Positions 11,575-21,739 of a stretch of DNA of 64,000 nt are shown here, piece by piece. The DNA is from Imbricaverruca yamaguchii. Its lineage: Eukaryota; Arthropoda; Thecostraca; Neoverrucidae. The position numbers and the translations under genes are program-made. The notes below the pieces were generated by a model, which was not told the origin of the DNA, made no database searches, and saw only the letters and a list, made by a program, of their open reading frames with translations. How positions within the stretch are numbered: position 1 is the stretch's first letter; every line of letters starts with the position of its first letter. Location of the stretch: positions 421,501-485,500 of the forward strand of contig JAOTOL010001334.1 of NCBI GenBank assembly GCA_034440575.1. Reading direction: 5' to 3'.

Positions 11575-11745
11575 GCCGCGGTAGCTCAGTCAGTAGGGTG
11601 TAGGGTGTTGGAATTTTGATCGCAAGAGCATGGGTTCGAATCCCGCAACCGGCGGAACTACCGAGTCATCCCGCAACCAATCGACATTTGAGGTTGGCGA
11701 TGCCATATGACCTAGCAGTTGAATACGTTGTAAAAGAACTCAAGT
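11575..11745 (+). repeat. tRNA-derived SINE, copy 1
   Basis: GCGGTAGCTCAGTCAGTAGG has an A-box-like TAGCTCAGTCAG, and 11,632-11,643 has a perfect B box GGTTCGAATCC. The acceptor and anticodon arms do not form a clean tRNA. The body after the tRNA head (GCGATGC ... TACGTYGTAAAA ... CAAG) matches the element at 13,138-13,305, which makes this a dispersed family rather than a tRNA gene. Confidence 0.7.
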
Positions 11746-12640
11746 TTCTTCGTCTCTCTTCGGAAAGATGCCGCCAGCGCTACCATCAGCGGCAAGAAAG
11801 TGGTTGTCTGCTGGATTCCGATCCCTGCAGGGATTTGTGGCACCGAGGCCGCTGATGCTGCAGCGAAGCGTGCTGCCAGGGATATTCATACACAATGTCT
11901 CCCCTCCATGCCCATGACTTCTGTCCAAAAATCAATAACCTCCTTTTCAAGAGGTGACAGGCCAGTTGGGATGGGCATTATAGCCAACAAGTCGAGAAGA
12001 TTAACGAAACCATCTCTTGGCGAATGGATGTCATCATATAACATCAGACCGAACGAGGTGTCACTACGTCGCTTGCGAATTGGCCACACATACGAGACGC
12101 ACTGGTACCTTCTGTCCGGCCACACGTACGAGACGCACTGCTACCTTCTGACCGGCCACACATACGAGACGCACTGCTACCTTCTGACCGGCCACACATA
12201 CGAGACGCACTGGTACCTTCTGACCGGCCACACATACGAGACGCACTGCTACCTTCTGACCGGCCACACATACGAGACGCACTGCTACCTTCTGACCGGC
12301 CACACATACGAGACGCACTGGTACCTTCTGACCGGCCACACATACGAGACGCACTGGTACCTTCTGACCGGCGGTGACAGTACGCTGCGTCCAAGGTGCC
12401 ACGATGCACTGTCAGTGCGCTATGTATTTATTATCATACAGTGTATTTGTATGTATATATACAATGCGATATATATTGGTTCCCTGCCGCCGTCTTACTC
12501 GTGAGCGAAGGCGTCACTTTGGACGTGCTTCTCTCTCCCTTAGGAAAGCATTAGGCGTAGCCTTTCATTGTTCAATCGGGACAGCTTCTCCTCTTCATAT
12601 GATACATCAAGTCTTCTGTGATTTATACTCCCCATTAGCT
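11746..12640 (+). pseudogene. Decayed I/Jockey-like LINE ORF2 C-terminus
   Basis: Plus-strand reading shows the end of an RNase H domain (VVVCWIPIPAGICGTEAAD then AAAKRAARD; the expected form is W-x-P-x-H-x-G-I-x-G-N-E-x-A-D), then KPSLGEWMSSYNIR, RLRIGHTYETHWYLL, and after a tandem expansion GGDSTLRPRCHDALSVRYVF, typical of the Cys/His tail. A TA-rich segment (about 12,425-12,480) interrupts it. The tail resumes in another frame as LTRERRRHFGRASLSLRKALG. The RNase H His and Asn are changed (IPIPAGICGTE), so it is a dead copy. Confidence 0.8.
12083..12372 (+). repeat. 36-bp minisatellite born inside LINE coding sequence
   Basis: Eight tandem copies of a 36-bp unit (GGCCACACATACGAGACGCA + CTGCTACCTTCTGACC). 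Each encodes the 12 residues GHTYETHWYLLT of the LINE C-terminal motif, and the reading frame is kept. Flanking LINE sequence on both sides is single-copy. Confidence 0.93.
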
Positions 12641-13137
12641 CGATTTTACAACTGACAAAACGAGGATCGTAACACGGCATGGCATCACATTTGGATCTGA
12701 CCTCGTGGCTTGCCATTCTGACTGACTTTCGTTTGCATTTCTCTGCTTAACTGACGATGCTATGGGTGGTGCATGACTGACGCGGTCGATGCGCCCCTAA
12801 ACCCAAATATCCAGCCAACCGATCGGAAAGGGCGCCGGAGACAAAAGTGTATGGAATCGATTGGAGGAGGGGAGTGATTTACCCAAGCCACGCCCCTCAT
12901 ATATGGGAGAGGCAACCCCATTGGGCTCCATGTCATGTCCAGGAAACATCGAGGGGGAGGAAATGACCTGTTAATGGGAGGCTTTTCCACTGAAAGGCAT
13001 GAACACTAAGCGACATTTATAGCTGAGGAGCTCAAGGCTAGCTCTTCAAAAGGAATCGTATGAATTGTGTTCAGAGCAGCTCGATTTTGATCGTCGTCAT
13101 TTGCATCACCAATCTGCATGTATAAACATAGTGTGGG
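12641..13137. other. No recognisable feature
   Basis: Spacer between the LINE remnant and SINE copy 2. Nothing supportable was found. Confidence 0.4.
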
Positions 13138-13305
13138 TTGTTGCGGTAGCTTAGAAGGTAGGCCATTTGATTCCAGATTACAACATCGCGATCTGAATCC
13201 AATAACCGACGGGATTACCGAATCCGCCCGCGATAAATTGAACGCGAGAAAGTAGCGATGCTACATGGTTTATCACTTCAGTACGTCGTAAAATATCCAA
13301 GTTTT
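13138..13305 (+). repeat. tRNA-derived SINE, copy 2
   Basis: GTTGCGGTAGCTTAGAAGGT keeps the A-box region; the B box is degraded (GATCTGAATCCAA). The following GACGGGATTACCGAATCCGC and GCGATGCTACATGGTTTATC ... TACGTCGTAAAATATCCAAG parallel the body of the element at 11,575. Confidence 0.6.
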
Positions 13306-14765
13306 CTTTTAGCGCAGCATGGGAAGTCACATCGGACGAGTGCCGCCGAGCGGACGACAGTGTACTGCCTGTTCGGCAGCTTCATGTGTTGATACTACAG
13401 CTTCATCGTCACGATCATCAAAACTTATGCAAATGCTCGATTGGGCCTAAAATAGTTTGTCTCGTGTCTGCACGATAGGCGTCAGGGAGTTTTCGTCAAC
13501 GTGAGTCATCCAAGTTGAAACCTATAACGCCTATAGTTTCTGCATATTCCGTCTTGGGTCTGCTGCTTTTCGTAAGTGATATCTTGTCAAATGATCAATC
13601 TTTCTGTCCGCTGTGTTCGGAAAAAGCAAACATTTGTCGCAAAATTACATTATCTAACAGTAATAGCCGTCTACCGCAAGACGATCTTGATTTTGTGTGG
13701 GTATTGACTATCACGTGGGATGGCTGCTAAATCTGGCAAATGCAGAATGGCACTCAGCAGCCATCAGCAGTATACGTACATGCCTGAGTGCCATTCTGCA
13801 CTCTCAATCATTTTATCTGTAAGGTAGAACTTGCGGTACTTGGCGACATTCTCGTCGAGGCGCTACCTTCGACATCGGGCATTTGTTCCCAATTAGAGGG
13901 CGATAATTATTGTTTGGAAAAGGGAGAGGCTGTGGTCCCATAGAACAAGTTCACAACCCTACAATTTTTCCGAAGCGTCATCGATTTCAATGGATTAAGA
14001 TTCCACTTCATCTAGGATGATATGCTGGTGCTCCGAGATAAGCAAATATTCACAAACCCGAGCTATTCGTCTGGACAGAAATGTTTGGTTGAGGGAAAGA
14101 CAGAACATGCTTATTTGCATTTTCATGCCGGCTACGTAGTTTTTATAAGACGAAAAAAGTAAAGTAAAAAATGGGATGGTACCTTGCTGACGTAAAATCC
14201 ATTTTGGGCTGCATCAGCACTACTTGGACAGGTTTGGCCCATCTCGCATGGAGCGGGCCAATCGAGTAGCACGCGAACACTTTTCTGATTGGTGGACAAC
14301 ACGTTCACCGCTCCGTTGCCCTCTTCCCTACGGCTTCTTTCTACACTAGTGTCACCTTACTATGGTATACTGAGCAGGTGCACAATCAGGACTTTTTCAT
14401 TGAGCAGAGTCCCAAAAGCTGTATCTTACCAAGGCCGTTAGGGAGAGCGCCAAGATATTTCGTTTGACAGTGGAAAGCACGACATTTCATGTCAATCTGG
14501 TGTATTGTTTTTTATTGCGTGGAGCGTAGGGGCACGCCAACTTGGCTGTGTCTCCGATCTTGACACTAACACTACTTAGTCTTACATAGCAATATTATCT
14601 CCAAAATTAGACTAAAAACCTTCGGCAAATGTATTCTTATGATTGCTTTATGACTTTCAGACGTAGTAAGCTGCAATGTATGTAATGTATGTAGGTGGCA
14701 CGTTTTCTTTGCAATACCGCGATGGTGCATTTATTTTCATTGCAGGCACCGCTTTAGCATGCTTT
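13306..14765. other. No recognisable gene; one hairpin
   Basis: AT-leaning sequence with short ORFs. The only clear structure is the inverted repeat at 13,741-13,800, listed separately. Confidence 0.4.
13741..13800. repeat. 17-bp inverted repeat with 26-nt loop
   Basis: TGCAGAATGGCACTCAG at 13,741-13,757 is exactly complementary to CTGAGTGCCATTCTGCA at 13,784-13,800. The size fits a small RNA hairpin, but no small-RNA family is recognised. Confidence 0.85.
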
Positions 14766-14769
14766 CACA

Positions 14770-15105
14770 TTGACGATTCTACAGTATTTGTGGCACGCGT
14801 GGACTGCTTCTATGTTGCATACGACTGAACTATTCAAACCATGTCTTGGAGAGTGGGCCTCATCATACCGCAGGATGAGGCGGGACGAGGTCGTGTACCA
14901 TCGGTTACGTCTGGGCCACGCCCAACCAGCACACCACCATCTGCCTTGTGGCGACGACCGACCAAACTGCCCCCATGCGCCCTAGTCAGTACGTCATGCC
15001 TTAGTCTCCTGTCCCCTGCTCGCTGACGATCGAGGACACTATTTTACACGGATAGTCACTCTCACTCCGGGACCTTCTGGGTGTGGCCACTCGCGTGTGG
15101 TTGCT
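14770..15105 (+). pseudogene. Decayed LINE ORF2 C-terminus, second copy
   Basis: One frame reads KPCLGEWASSYRRM, RRDEVVYHRLRLGHAQPAHH and GDDRPNCPHAP. After a stop at 14,983 it continues in the same frame with SVRHALVSCPLLADDRGHYF. This is the same module as in the remnant at 11.8-12.6 kb (W-S-S-Y, R-L-R-x-G-H, C-x-x-C, H-x-L-x-x-C-P). The stop sits where the second cysteine pair should follow. It is a fragment of the same broad LINE group. Confidence 0.75.
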
Positions 15106-16330
15106 TCGAGAAACTCTTTTGCTTTCTATCAGATGTGAATTTCGGAGCTTTTTATACCCATCACTAGCGTACACCAGTAGAAACTTTTAATGATCTGCCT
15201 ACACTTTGAGGATTCATATGCTTCTACTGGCACTAATTCACTCAAACTGTTCATCTACCATTGCGCGCCATTAGCCGTGAATGTGCATAAAGTGCGTCGT
15301 GAACCACTCATCTGCCATTGCTATGCGCTCTATGACCAACGTAGTTCATACTACCCTAAGCCCACATAACTAACTGCAATTGAACCTTTCGTGGAGGCTA
15401 CCTCTGCTGGCGATTTCACGGATGAATAAATATATTCATCAATATAGTCTCCAGTTTTATGACCTGCTATGGTCTGGCATTAATCCAAATGGTATCTAGT
15501 GTTCCGGTTTGACTGCGTACCGGTCTAGCACGTGCCGATCTTCTCATGCCCTTTGAAGGTTGGTGCTCTACTGTGGTGCGGGTCGTCTCACACCGCGCTG
15601 CGAGGCCTAAGTGATCCGAAGGAAGCCGTCAGGATGGTCTCTGTCCTGACAGGACACGCTCCTCGGACGCTCCGGGGCCATCGCAGCTGGCGTTGCTAAA
15701 GTCTCAGCTGCCTCGGTCAGAGGCCATGCCCACCCTCACCCGGCCCCGCACGAAGTGGGAGCCGAGGGACAATTCCTGTGTTCGAATACCGCGGCGACGG
15801 ACGGCTTTCGGATGCAGATGAGACTTGCTGGCGCCGGCGGAATATCTTGATCGCGGCCCTGTCGAGCTAATTTCACAGTGGTGCGACCACGTCGGTTTGA
15901 ACCGATGGTGGCGGCTCGGAATGGGAGAGCAGAACGTGGGCGAGCAGTTGCAGAGCGTGGGCGTCGCCGGCCGACGGCGCCGTCATTTTCCACTTTCACC
16001 GATCAATGCCACTCTGACACCGATCATCTCTATTCCTTTCTTTTCTGCTGCCAGTGCAGAAAATCTTCCTATCCGAAGAGATGAATCGTGAAATTTTTCT
16101 GGATTTTTTATTAGAAATTCCAAATTTATGTGCCATCTCGCCGAGGCTTCATCGTCTTTCGCACTCGGAAATCCCATCCATTATGCTCTACAATGGAGAA
16201 ACATTTATCAAAGTGACATAATCGTAATTCGATGGCGCTGCCCCCTAATCAGCCGAGCTGCTGTAGGATTGCTCGGTCGTCAGTGAGAGAATTCAAATGA
16301 TCTACATTAAATTGGTGGCAATCTCTATGT
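15106..16330. other. No recognisable gene
   Basis: Short ORFs only. GTGTTCGAATACCGC at 15,778-15,792 resembles a B box, but no A box is in place. I see nothing else to support. Confidence 0.4.
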
Positions 16331-17215
16331 GGCAGGACGTTCGGCAAGAGGACGCCGCGCCTGCGCCGCACGCCGCACCCGACAGGCCTACTTATCTTCT
16401 CGAAACTTCTCTAGTGGTCTCCTGACGGTTTCTATGATGAAGTCTTATCCCCGGAAGCGTGGGCTATATTTTCGGCTGGCGGCGAATTTATGTGATGGCA
16501 GCGGGGAGTGCTTGGGGCCAGGCTCGGACCGGACCGCGGCGGCTGCACGGCCATCACGTGCCCGGCCCCAGCTCTCTCCGGGGCTGACGAGCCTCCGCCG
16601 CTGTCAGCTCAACATCTGGCAGCCCTGGCCGCCGTCTGGCGGCGCCAATACGGCCGCCGCCGCCGCCGCCGCCGCCGCCGCTCCGCCACCGCCGCCGGTA
16701 TTTTGGATACGGCCTGTCGTAGCTAGGAATAGGTCAGCGCCGCCGACGGCTGACCTTGGAGCCGAGCGCAGCCGACTGCACCATTGCATGCCCGCGGTCG
16801 GCGGCGGCAGCGGCGGCGACCGCGCGCCGGCGGAGACCCTGAGAGCGCCGCCAACGGCGACGGCACCAACTAGCGCGGCGGTGGCGGCCGCTCGTGACCC
16901 GACCGCGGCCGGCCGGCCGAGGTCAGCCGGCGAGGTCAGCCGGCGAGGTCAGCCGCGCCGCCTGACGGCACACGCCTCGGGCGACGTCGGCGAGTCACGT
17001 GCGGTCGCGCTGCCCACGCTCGTGCCTTGCGGGGATTGCTGTTGTGGAGGCTGGCAGTGCCGCGTGCAGCCAGCCACCAACAGGTGACGCGGCACTGCCT
17101 CTCCTGCCGCGCTCCTGCCGATGACGCACCAGGCGGCGCCAGCTGACGCTCGCCTGGCGCCAGCCCACGTTCGTCTGGCGCCAGGCCACGTCGCCAGACA
17201 CCAACTTCGTGCGCT
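16331..17215. other. CpG-rich block with GCC/CCG microsatellite
   Basis: Strongly GC- and CpG-rich, with a GCC run at about 16,652-16,697. Overlapping ORFs occur on both strands (252 codons plus, 141 minus) and lack recognisable domains. Short local duplications occur at 16,915-16,955 (GTCAGCCGGCGA). It could be a CpG island promoter. Confidence 0.5.
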
Positions 17216-18660
17216 GTTCACGTCGTGATAGCAGCGGATTGTAACTACGGTATTCCTGCCGTTGTGTAATATCAAGAAGGCAACCGTTTTCACGAAACAT
17301 TATCCTGACATCTCTTGTAAAACATTCGTGGAACGACACGCTTAGAAATATGGATTCAGCTAACTTCGGATGCGCAGGATGCGATGATGGCAAATACGAT
17401 ACGCTAATGTTCGACAGCACCTATCAGCTTTGACAATGTGGGCCCGAGCAGCATCTGACTGCATCTGGCAGCACCTGAAAGCACCTGACGAAATCTACCG
17501 GTAACCTAGGTTTCCTTGGGTGCTAATCTATAGGTTTTGGCACAGTGGGGTGCGCCAGAGCTATTGTGCCTCGTCCAGTTGATGAAGTTCCTAGATCTGG
17601 CAGCTTTTAGTAAAATATTGCCACGGTTCTTCTAAGTAATTTGGCGATACATACGTGTCCTGACAGCCAGATTAAATCTTCAAAGCTTGTCTAAAGAGTC
17701 GCGGCTAAGGTGTACTGCACTGACAAACAGGCATAAATAATTTTGTTAAATCGAACAGCCGGCTGCCAAATGTGCCCAAGAATTCAGAAACTAGCCAAAA
17801 GCTTCGCTTCGAAACGTGCCCCATTGAGAGTGTGCTCCCATCAGAGCAAACTTTCGTGTAAACGGCCATTAACGCCACCTTTTTTCGCATGCTGACATCG
17901 AACAAAATACAGCTATACAAGGATAGCATTTGTGACTGCACTAGAGGGTCAAAGCTCATCTGGGCGAGTAGGCTGCGGCTTTGTATGCCGATTATAGATG
18001 CTATCGTTCCGATTACCCAAACTATTGTCGATGCTTACGGTAGAGCTACTGTTACCCTACCGGCTCTGTTTTTATTAAGGATGACGACGAAACTCGAGCT
18101 AAAAATCTTCCTATGCATACTGACTTTCTCAGTAGTCTATTAACCGTCCAAGTATATTGCCCTAATGATCATGCTGTGCATAGCACCATCACAACTGTAG
18201 CATTGCACGATGATTTGGTAGCTAATTTAGATCTTAGATAGATCCTCAATCACACAAACCTGGCTGGCAACGCAGCTGCTGCAGTAAGACTCGTAGCGGA
18301 AGCGGCGAGACGGGCCTCGTGCGCCGGCCGGAAGACTCGTCCGGCCCTTCCCCCGGGAGGCTTCAGGGCATCAATTTTGTCCGTCGTGCGTAAAAATGGC
18401 AACAAGCCTGGAACTTCAAGCACAACAATTTCAAACTAGCCAAGCCATCACTTGGACGGTGGCGGTCTTTCGTGCGCCCGCGGCGACTGGAGGAAGTCAT
18501 CCTGTGTCGTCTTGGGTTTGGCGACACGCAGTTACCTTTAATAGGACGCGATCTCCCTCTTTGCGCTTGTTGCTCCACCCCACTTACACCATGCCAAGTC
18601 CATTTCATAGCAGGGCAAGGCTCAGTGCCATGCACTAGTTGGCTGCCCTGTACTGAATGC
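17216..18660. other. No recognisable gene
   Basis: Only short ORFs without known motifs. Confidence 0.4.
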
Positions 18661-18664
18661 TTCG

Positions 18665-19190
18665 CCCTGTACTGAACCGACGCCAATTGTTGTCCGCGGG
18701 CGCCAGCTTCTGTCCGCGGGCACCAGCTTCAGCCCGCTCACGGGCGCCAGTTCCCGCCTGCCCACGGGCGCCAGCTCTTTCATGTCTACCGGTGTCAGCT
18801 TCTGTCCACCGGCACAAGCTCCTGTGCACCTGCGCCAGCTCCTGTCCAGCGTCACCAGCTCCCGTTAACGGGCACCAGCTATTGTCCACTTACGCCAGCT
18901 CCCGTCCAGCCGGCACCAGCGCACGTCTACCGTCACCAGCCCCCACTTACCCACTGGCAACAGCTCCCGTCCACCGGCACCAGCTCCCGTCCACCGGCAC
19001 CAACGCACGTCTACCATCACCAGCTCCCGCTTACCCACTGGCAACAGCTCCTGTCCACCGGCACCAGCTCCTGTCCACCGTCACCAGATCCCATCCACCG
19101 GCACCAGCTCCCGTCCACCGACAGCAGCTCCCGTCCACCGGCACCAGCTCCCGCCTGCCCACTGGTACCAGCTCCTGTCCAGCCGGCTGG
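18665..19190. repeat. 20-bp minisatellite
   Basis: About 25 diverged units of CACCAGCTCCCGTCCACCGG. Variants include TGTCCGCGGGCGCCAGCTTC at the left end. The plus-strand ORF of 192 codons across it reads Pro/Ala/Ser-rich sequence because of the unit and is not evidence of a gene. Confidence 0.88.
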
Positions 19191-19304
19191 CCACGTGGTG
19201 CTACTGCTGTTCAGATGACCCGCGCCACCGCTTGATGCACTAGCTGTTTGCTGAATTGATATCATATTTCCAAAATCCACCGTGAATTGGTGTACCTATT
19301 TAGT

Positions 19305-19600
19305 GGAGGAACATTGGACCTGGTCATTATGGTGTCAGTGATCAGTATGATACCGGTGGTCAGTATGGTACCAGTGGTCAGTAAGGTACCGGTGGTCAGT
19401 ACGGTACCGGTGGTCATTTCGGTGCCGGTGGTCATTTCGGTGCCGGTGGCCATAATGGTTCCGATGGTCACTGTGGTGTCGATGGCCAGTATGATGCTGG
19501 TGGCCATTATGATGCCGCTGGTCATTATGGAGCCGGCAGTAATTGTGGTACCGACACCAATCGTGGCGCCGGTAGCAATGAGCAAATACTCAACGAGAGA
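19305..19600 (+). repeat. 18-bp minisatellite, possible Gly-rich hexapeptide repeat
   Basis: About 14 units of GGTCAGTATGGTACCGGT. One plus frame reads GQYGTG/GHFGAG hexapeptides, then SNEQILNERIDLTG and a stop at about 19,616. This resembles glycine-rich cuticle or silk-like repeats, and CTATTTAG just upstream could be a splice acceptor. However the frame has a TAA in one unit (19,382-19,384), and two other frames are equally open (107 codons on each strand). Coding status is unresolved. Confidence 0.75.
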
Positions 19601-19899
19601 ATCGATTTGACAGGATAGGCTTCTAGCTATCCAGTCGGAAATAAAAGATCCATTGCACCTGCTGCCAAAAATACTCCATGCCTGTCGCGATCACGTGACA
19701 TTGCTGGTTGCACGCTGCAGGGCGCTGTGCGCCGAGCGCAGTGCTGCGGTGTGCGCTGTGCAGCGGGTGCTGCCCTCTGTGCCCACTGTACAGGGCGGGT
19801 GGTGTGATGCGCTCCTCGGTGAAGGTAGGCCCAGCGCGCCGTCACAGCCGCCGACGGGCAGAGCAGCCGAGCGGCCCGGGGCCACCCGACCGCGACCGG

Positions 19900-20240
19900 G
19901 GTCTAACCCAAGCGACCGCCAGGTCCCACCCGAGGTGCCGTCAGGTCCCACCTGAACGGCCGCCAGGTTTCACCTGAGCGGCTCCAGGTCCCACCCGAAT
20001 GGCCGCCAGGTCCTACCTGAACGGCCGCCAGGTCTCACCTGAGCGACTCCAGGTCCCACCCGAATGGCCGCCAGGTCCTACCTGAGCGGCCGCCAGGTCT
20101 CACCCGAGCGGCTGTCAGGTCCCACCCGAACGGCCGCCAGGTCCTACCTGAGCGGCCGCCAGGTCTCACCCGAGCGACCGCCAGCCGACGTAGCTCCGGA
20201 AAGGCCCCGAGGTCCCACCCGAGCGGCCGCCGGCCGCCAG
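19900..20240. repeat. 22-bp minisatellite
   Basis: About 15 units of GTCCCACCCGAACGGCCGCC + AG, some 21 bp long. The surrounding 19.7-19.9 kb is CpG-rich. Confidence 0.88.
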
Positions 20241-20374
20241 CCGCTATCAGTGAAGGTGTTCACTGCTAGCGGCTGCCGATCTGTGAATGTATTCGCTGGC
20301 CGATCATTGCGGATGCTCAGTGGTCAGTGCTGTCGGGCCAAGGCCGCGTTAGTAAATCTATTCAATGCTGACGG

Positions 20375-20945
20375 CTGACGGTCAGTGAGGGTGTTCGCTG
20401 GTCACAACTGTTGGTCAGTGAATGTGTTTATTGGTGACGGCTGTTGGTCAGTGAATGCCTTCACTGTTGAAGGCTGTCGGGCAGTGAAGGCATCCACTGG
20501 TGACGGCTATCGGTCAGTGAAGGTCTCCTGGTGACGGCTGTCGGGCAGTTCAGGTCTTCACTGGTGACGGCTGTCGGGCAGTGAAAGTCTTCACTGGTGA
20601 CGGCTGTCGGCTAGTGAAGGTCTTACGGCTGCCGGTCAGTGAAGGTCTCCATTGTTGACGCTGTCGGCCAGTGAAGGTCGGACGGCTGTCGGCCAGTGAT
20701 GGTCTCCATTGTTGACGGCTGTCGGGCAGTGAAGGTCTCCTGGTGACGGCTGTCGGCCAGTGAAGGTCTGACGGCTGTCGGCCAGTGAAGGTCGGACGGC
20801 TGTCGGCCAGTGATGGTCTCCACTGTTGACGGCTGTCGGGCAGTGAAGGTCTCCTGGTGACGGCTGTCGGTCAGTGAAGGTCTGACGGCTGTCAGCCAGT
20901 GAAGGTCTGACGGCTGCCGGTCAGTGAAGATCTTCACTGGTGACG
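20375..20945. repeat. Irregular minisatellite, units of about 25-33 bp
   Basis: Roughly 20 units built on GACGGCTGTCGGGCAGTGAA + GGTCT, with optional TCACTGGT or CCATTGTT inserts, so the period varies. Blocks around 20,650-20,880 repeat as larger groups, suggesting unequal exchange. Confidence 0.88.
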
Positions 20946-21225
20946 GCAGTGGCGACTGCTGACGGCCCTTGCTCGGCGGTCCGGCCGGCCTCGGAGCCGC
21001 AGCGCCGGCGTACCGTTAAGCCATTAGCGCCGGCCGAGCGGTGCTGCCGGCAGTGGCGCCGCCCTGGGCCTGGCACCGACCGCATCGACATCTCAAACTG
21101 CCACCCAGTCGCGTGCCGCGCTGCACTTAATTCTGATTTTCCAACCCGCTTCACGAATATCGAGTGTGCTCGGCGGCGGGCCGGGCTCCAACGGGCGGCG
21201 GGCTCGGTTTCGATCGGCGGTAGGC

Positions 21226-21360
21226 TCGACTGCGGCGGACTCGACTGCGGCGGGCTCGACTGCGGCGGGCTCGACTGCGGCGGGCTCGACTGCGGCGGGC
21301 TCGACTGCGGCGGGCTCGACTGCGGCGGGCTCGACTGCGGCGGGCTCAACTGCAGCGGAG
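21226..21360 (+). repeat. 15-bp minisatellite (STAAG-type frame)
   Basis: Nine near-identical units TCGACTGCGGCGGGC. Period 15 keeps all frames open. One frame reads Ser-Thr-Ala-Ala-Gly repeats (101 codons, 21,166-21,471). Confidence 0.93.
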
Positions 21361-21504
21361 TCGTATGTAGCAGACGACTACAGCGAGCTCGAGTGCAACG
21401 CGATCTGCTCGTCTGCTCAAGATCAGACTCGACTGCAACAGACTCGACTGCAACAGACTACTGAAGTGTGATCGACCGCAGCGGGGTCGGCTGCTTCAGA
21501 ATTG

Positions 21505-21695
21505 CCTACCGCGGGCTCGGCTGCGGCAGGCTCGACTGCAGCAAGCTCGACTGCAGCAGGCTCGGCTGCGGCAGGCTCGGCTGCGGCAGGCTCCACTGCA
21601 GCAGGCTCGATTGCAGCAGGCTCGGCTGCGGCAGGCTCCACTGCAGCAGGCTCCACTGCAGCAGATTCGGCTGCAATAGGCTCGGCTGCAGTCGA
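21505..21695 (+). repeat. 15-bp minisatellite, related second array
   Basis: About 13 units of TCGGCTGCGGCAGGC / TCCACTGCAGCAGGC. It is clearly related to the array 150 bp upstream but has diverged from it, so the two probably expanded separately from a common seed. TCGACTGCAACAGAC units between them (21,428-21,460) may be an intermediate. Confidence 0.92.
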
Positions 21696-21739
21696 CGGTT
21701 GCCACCGCCCTGCCAGAAAGTTCGCATTTGGAAACTCAG

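Noticed and set aside
11575..11650. Functional tRNA gene on the plus strand
   Set aside because: The B box is perfect, but the arms do not fold properly and the downstream body is shared with another dispersed copy, so it is a SINE.
15595..15720. LINE C-terminal fragment (VSVLTGHAPRTLRG)
   Set aside because: Short resemblance to L-T-G-H motifs only; no neighbouring LINE residues in frame.
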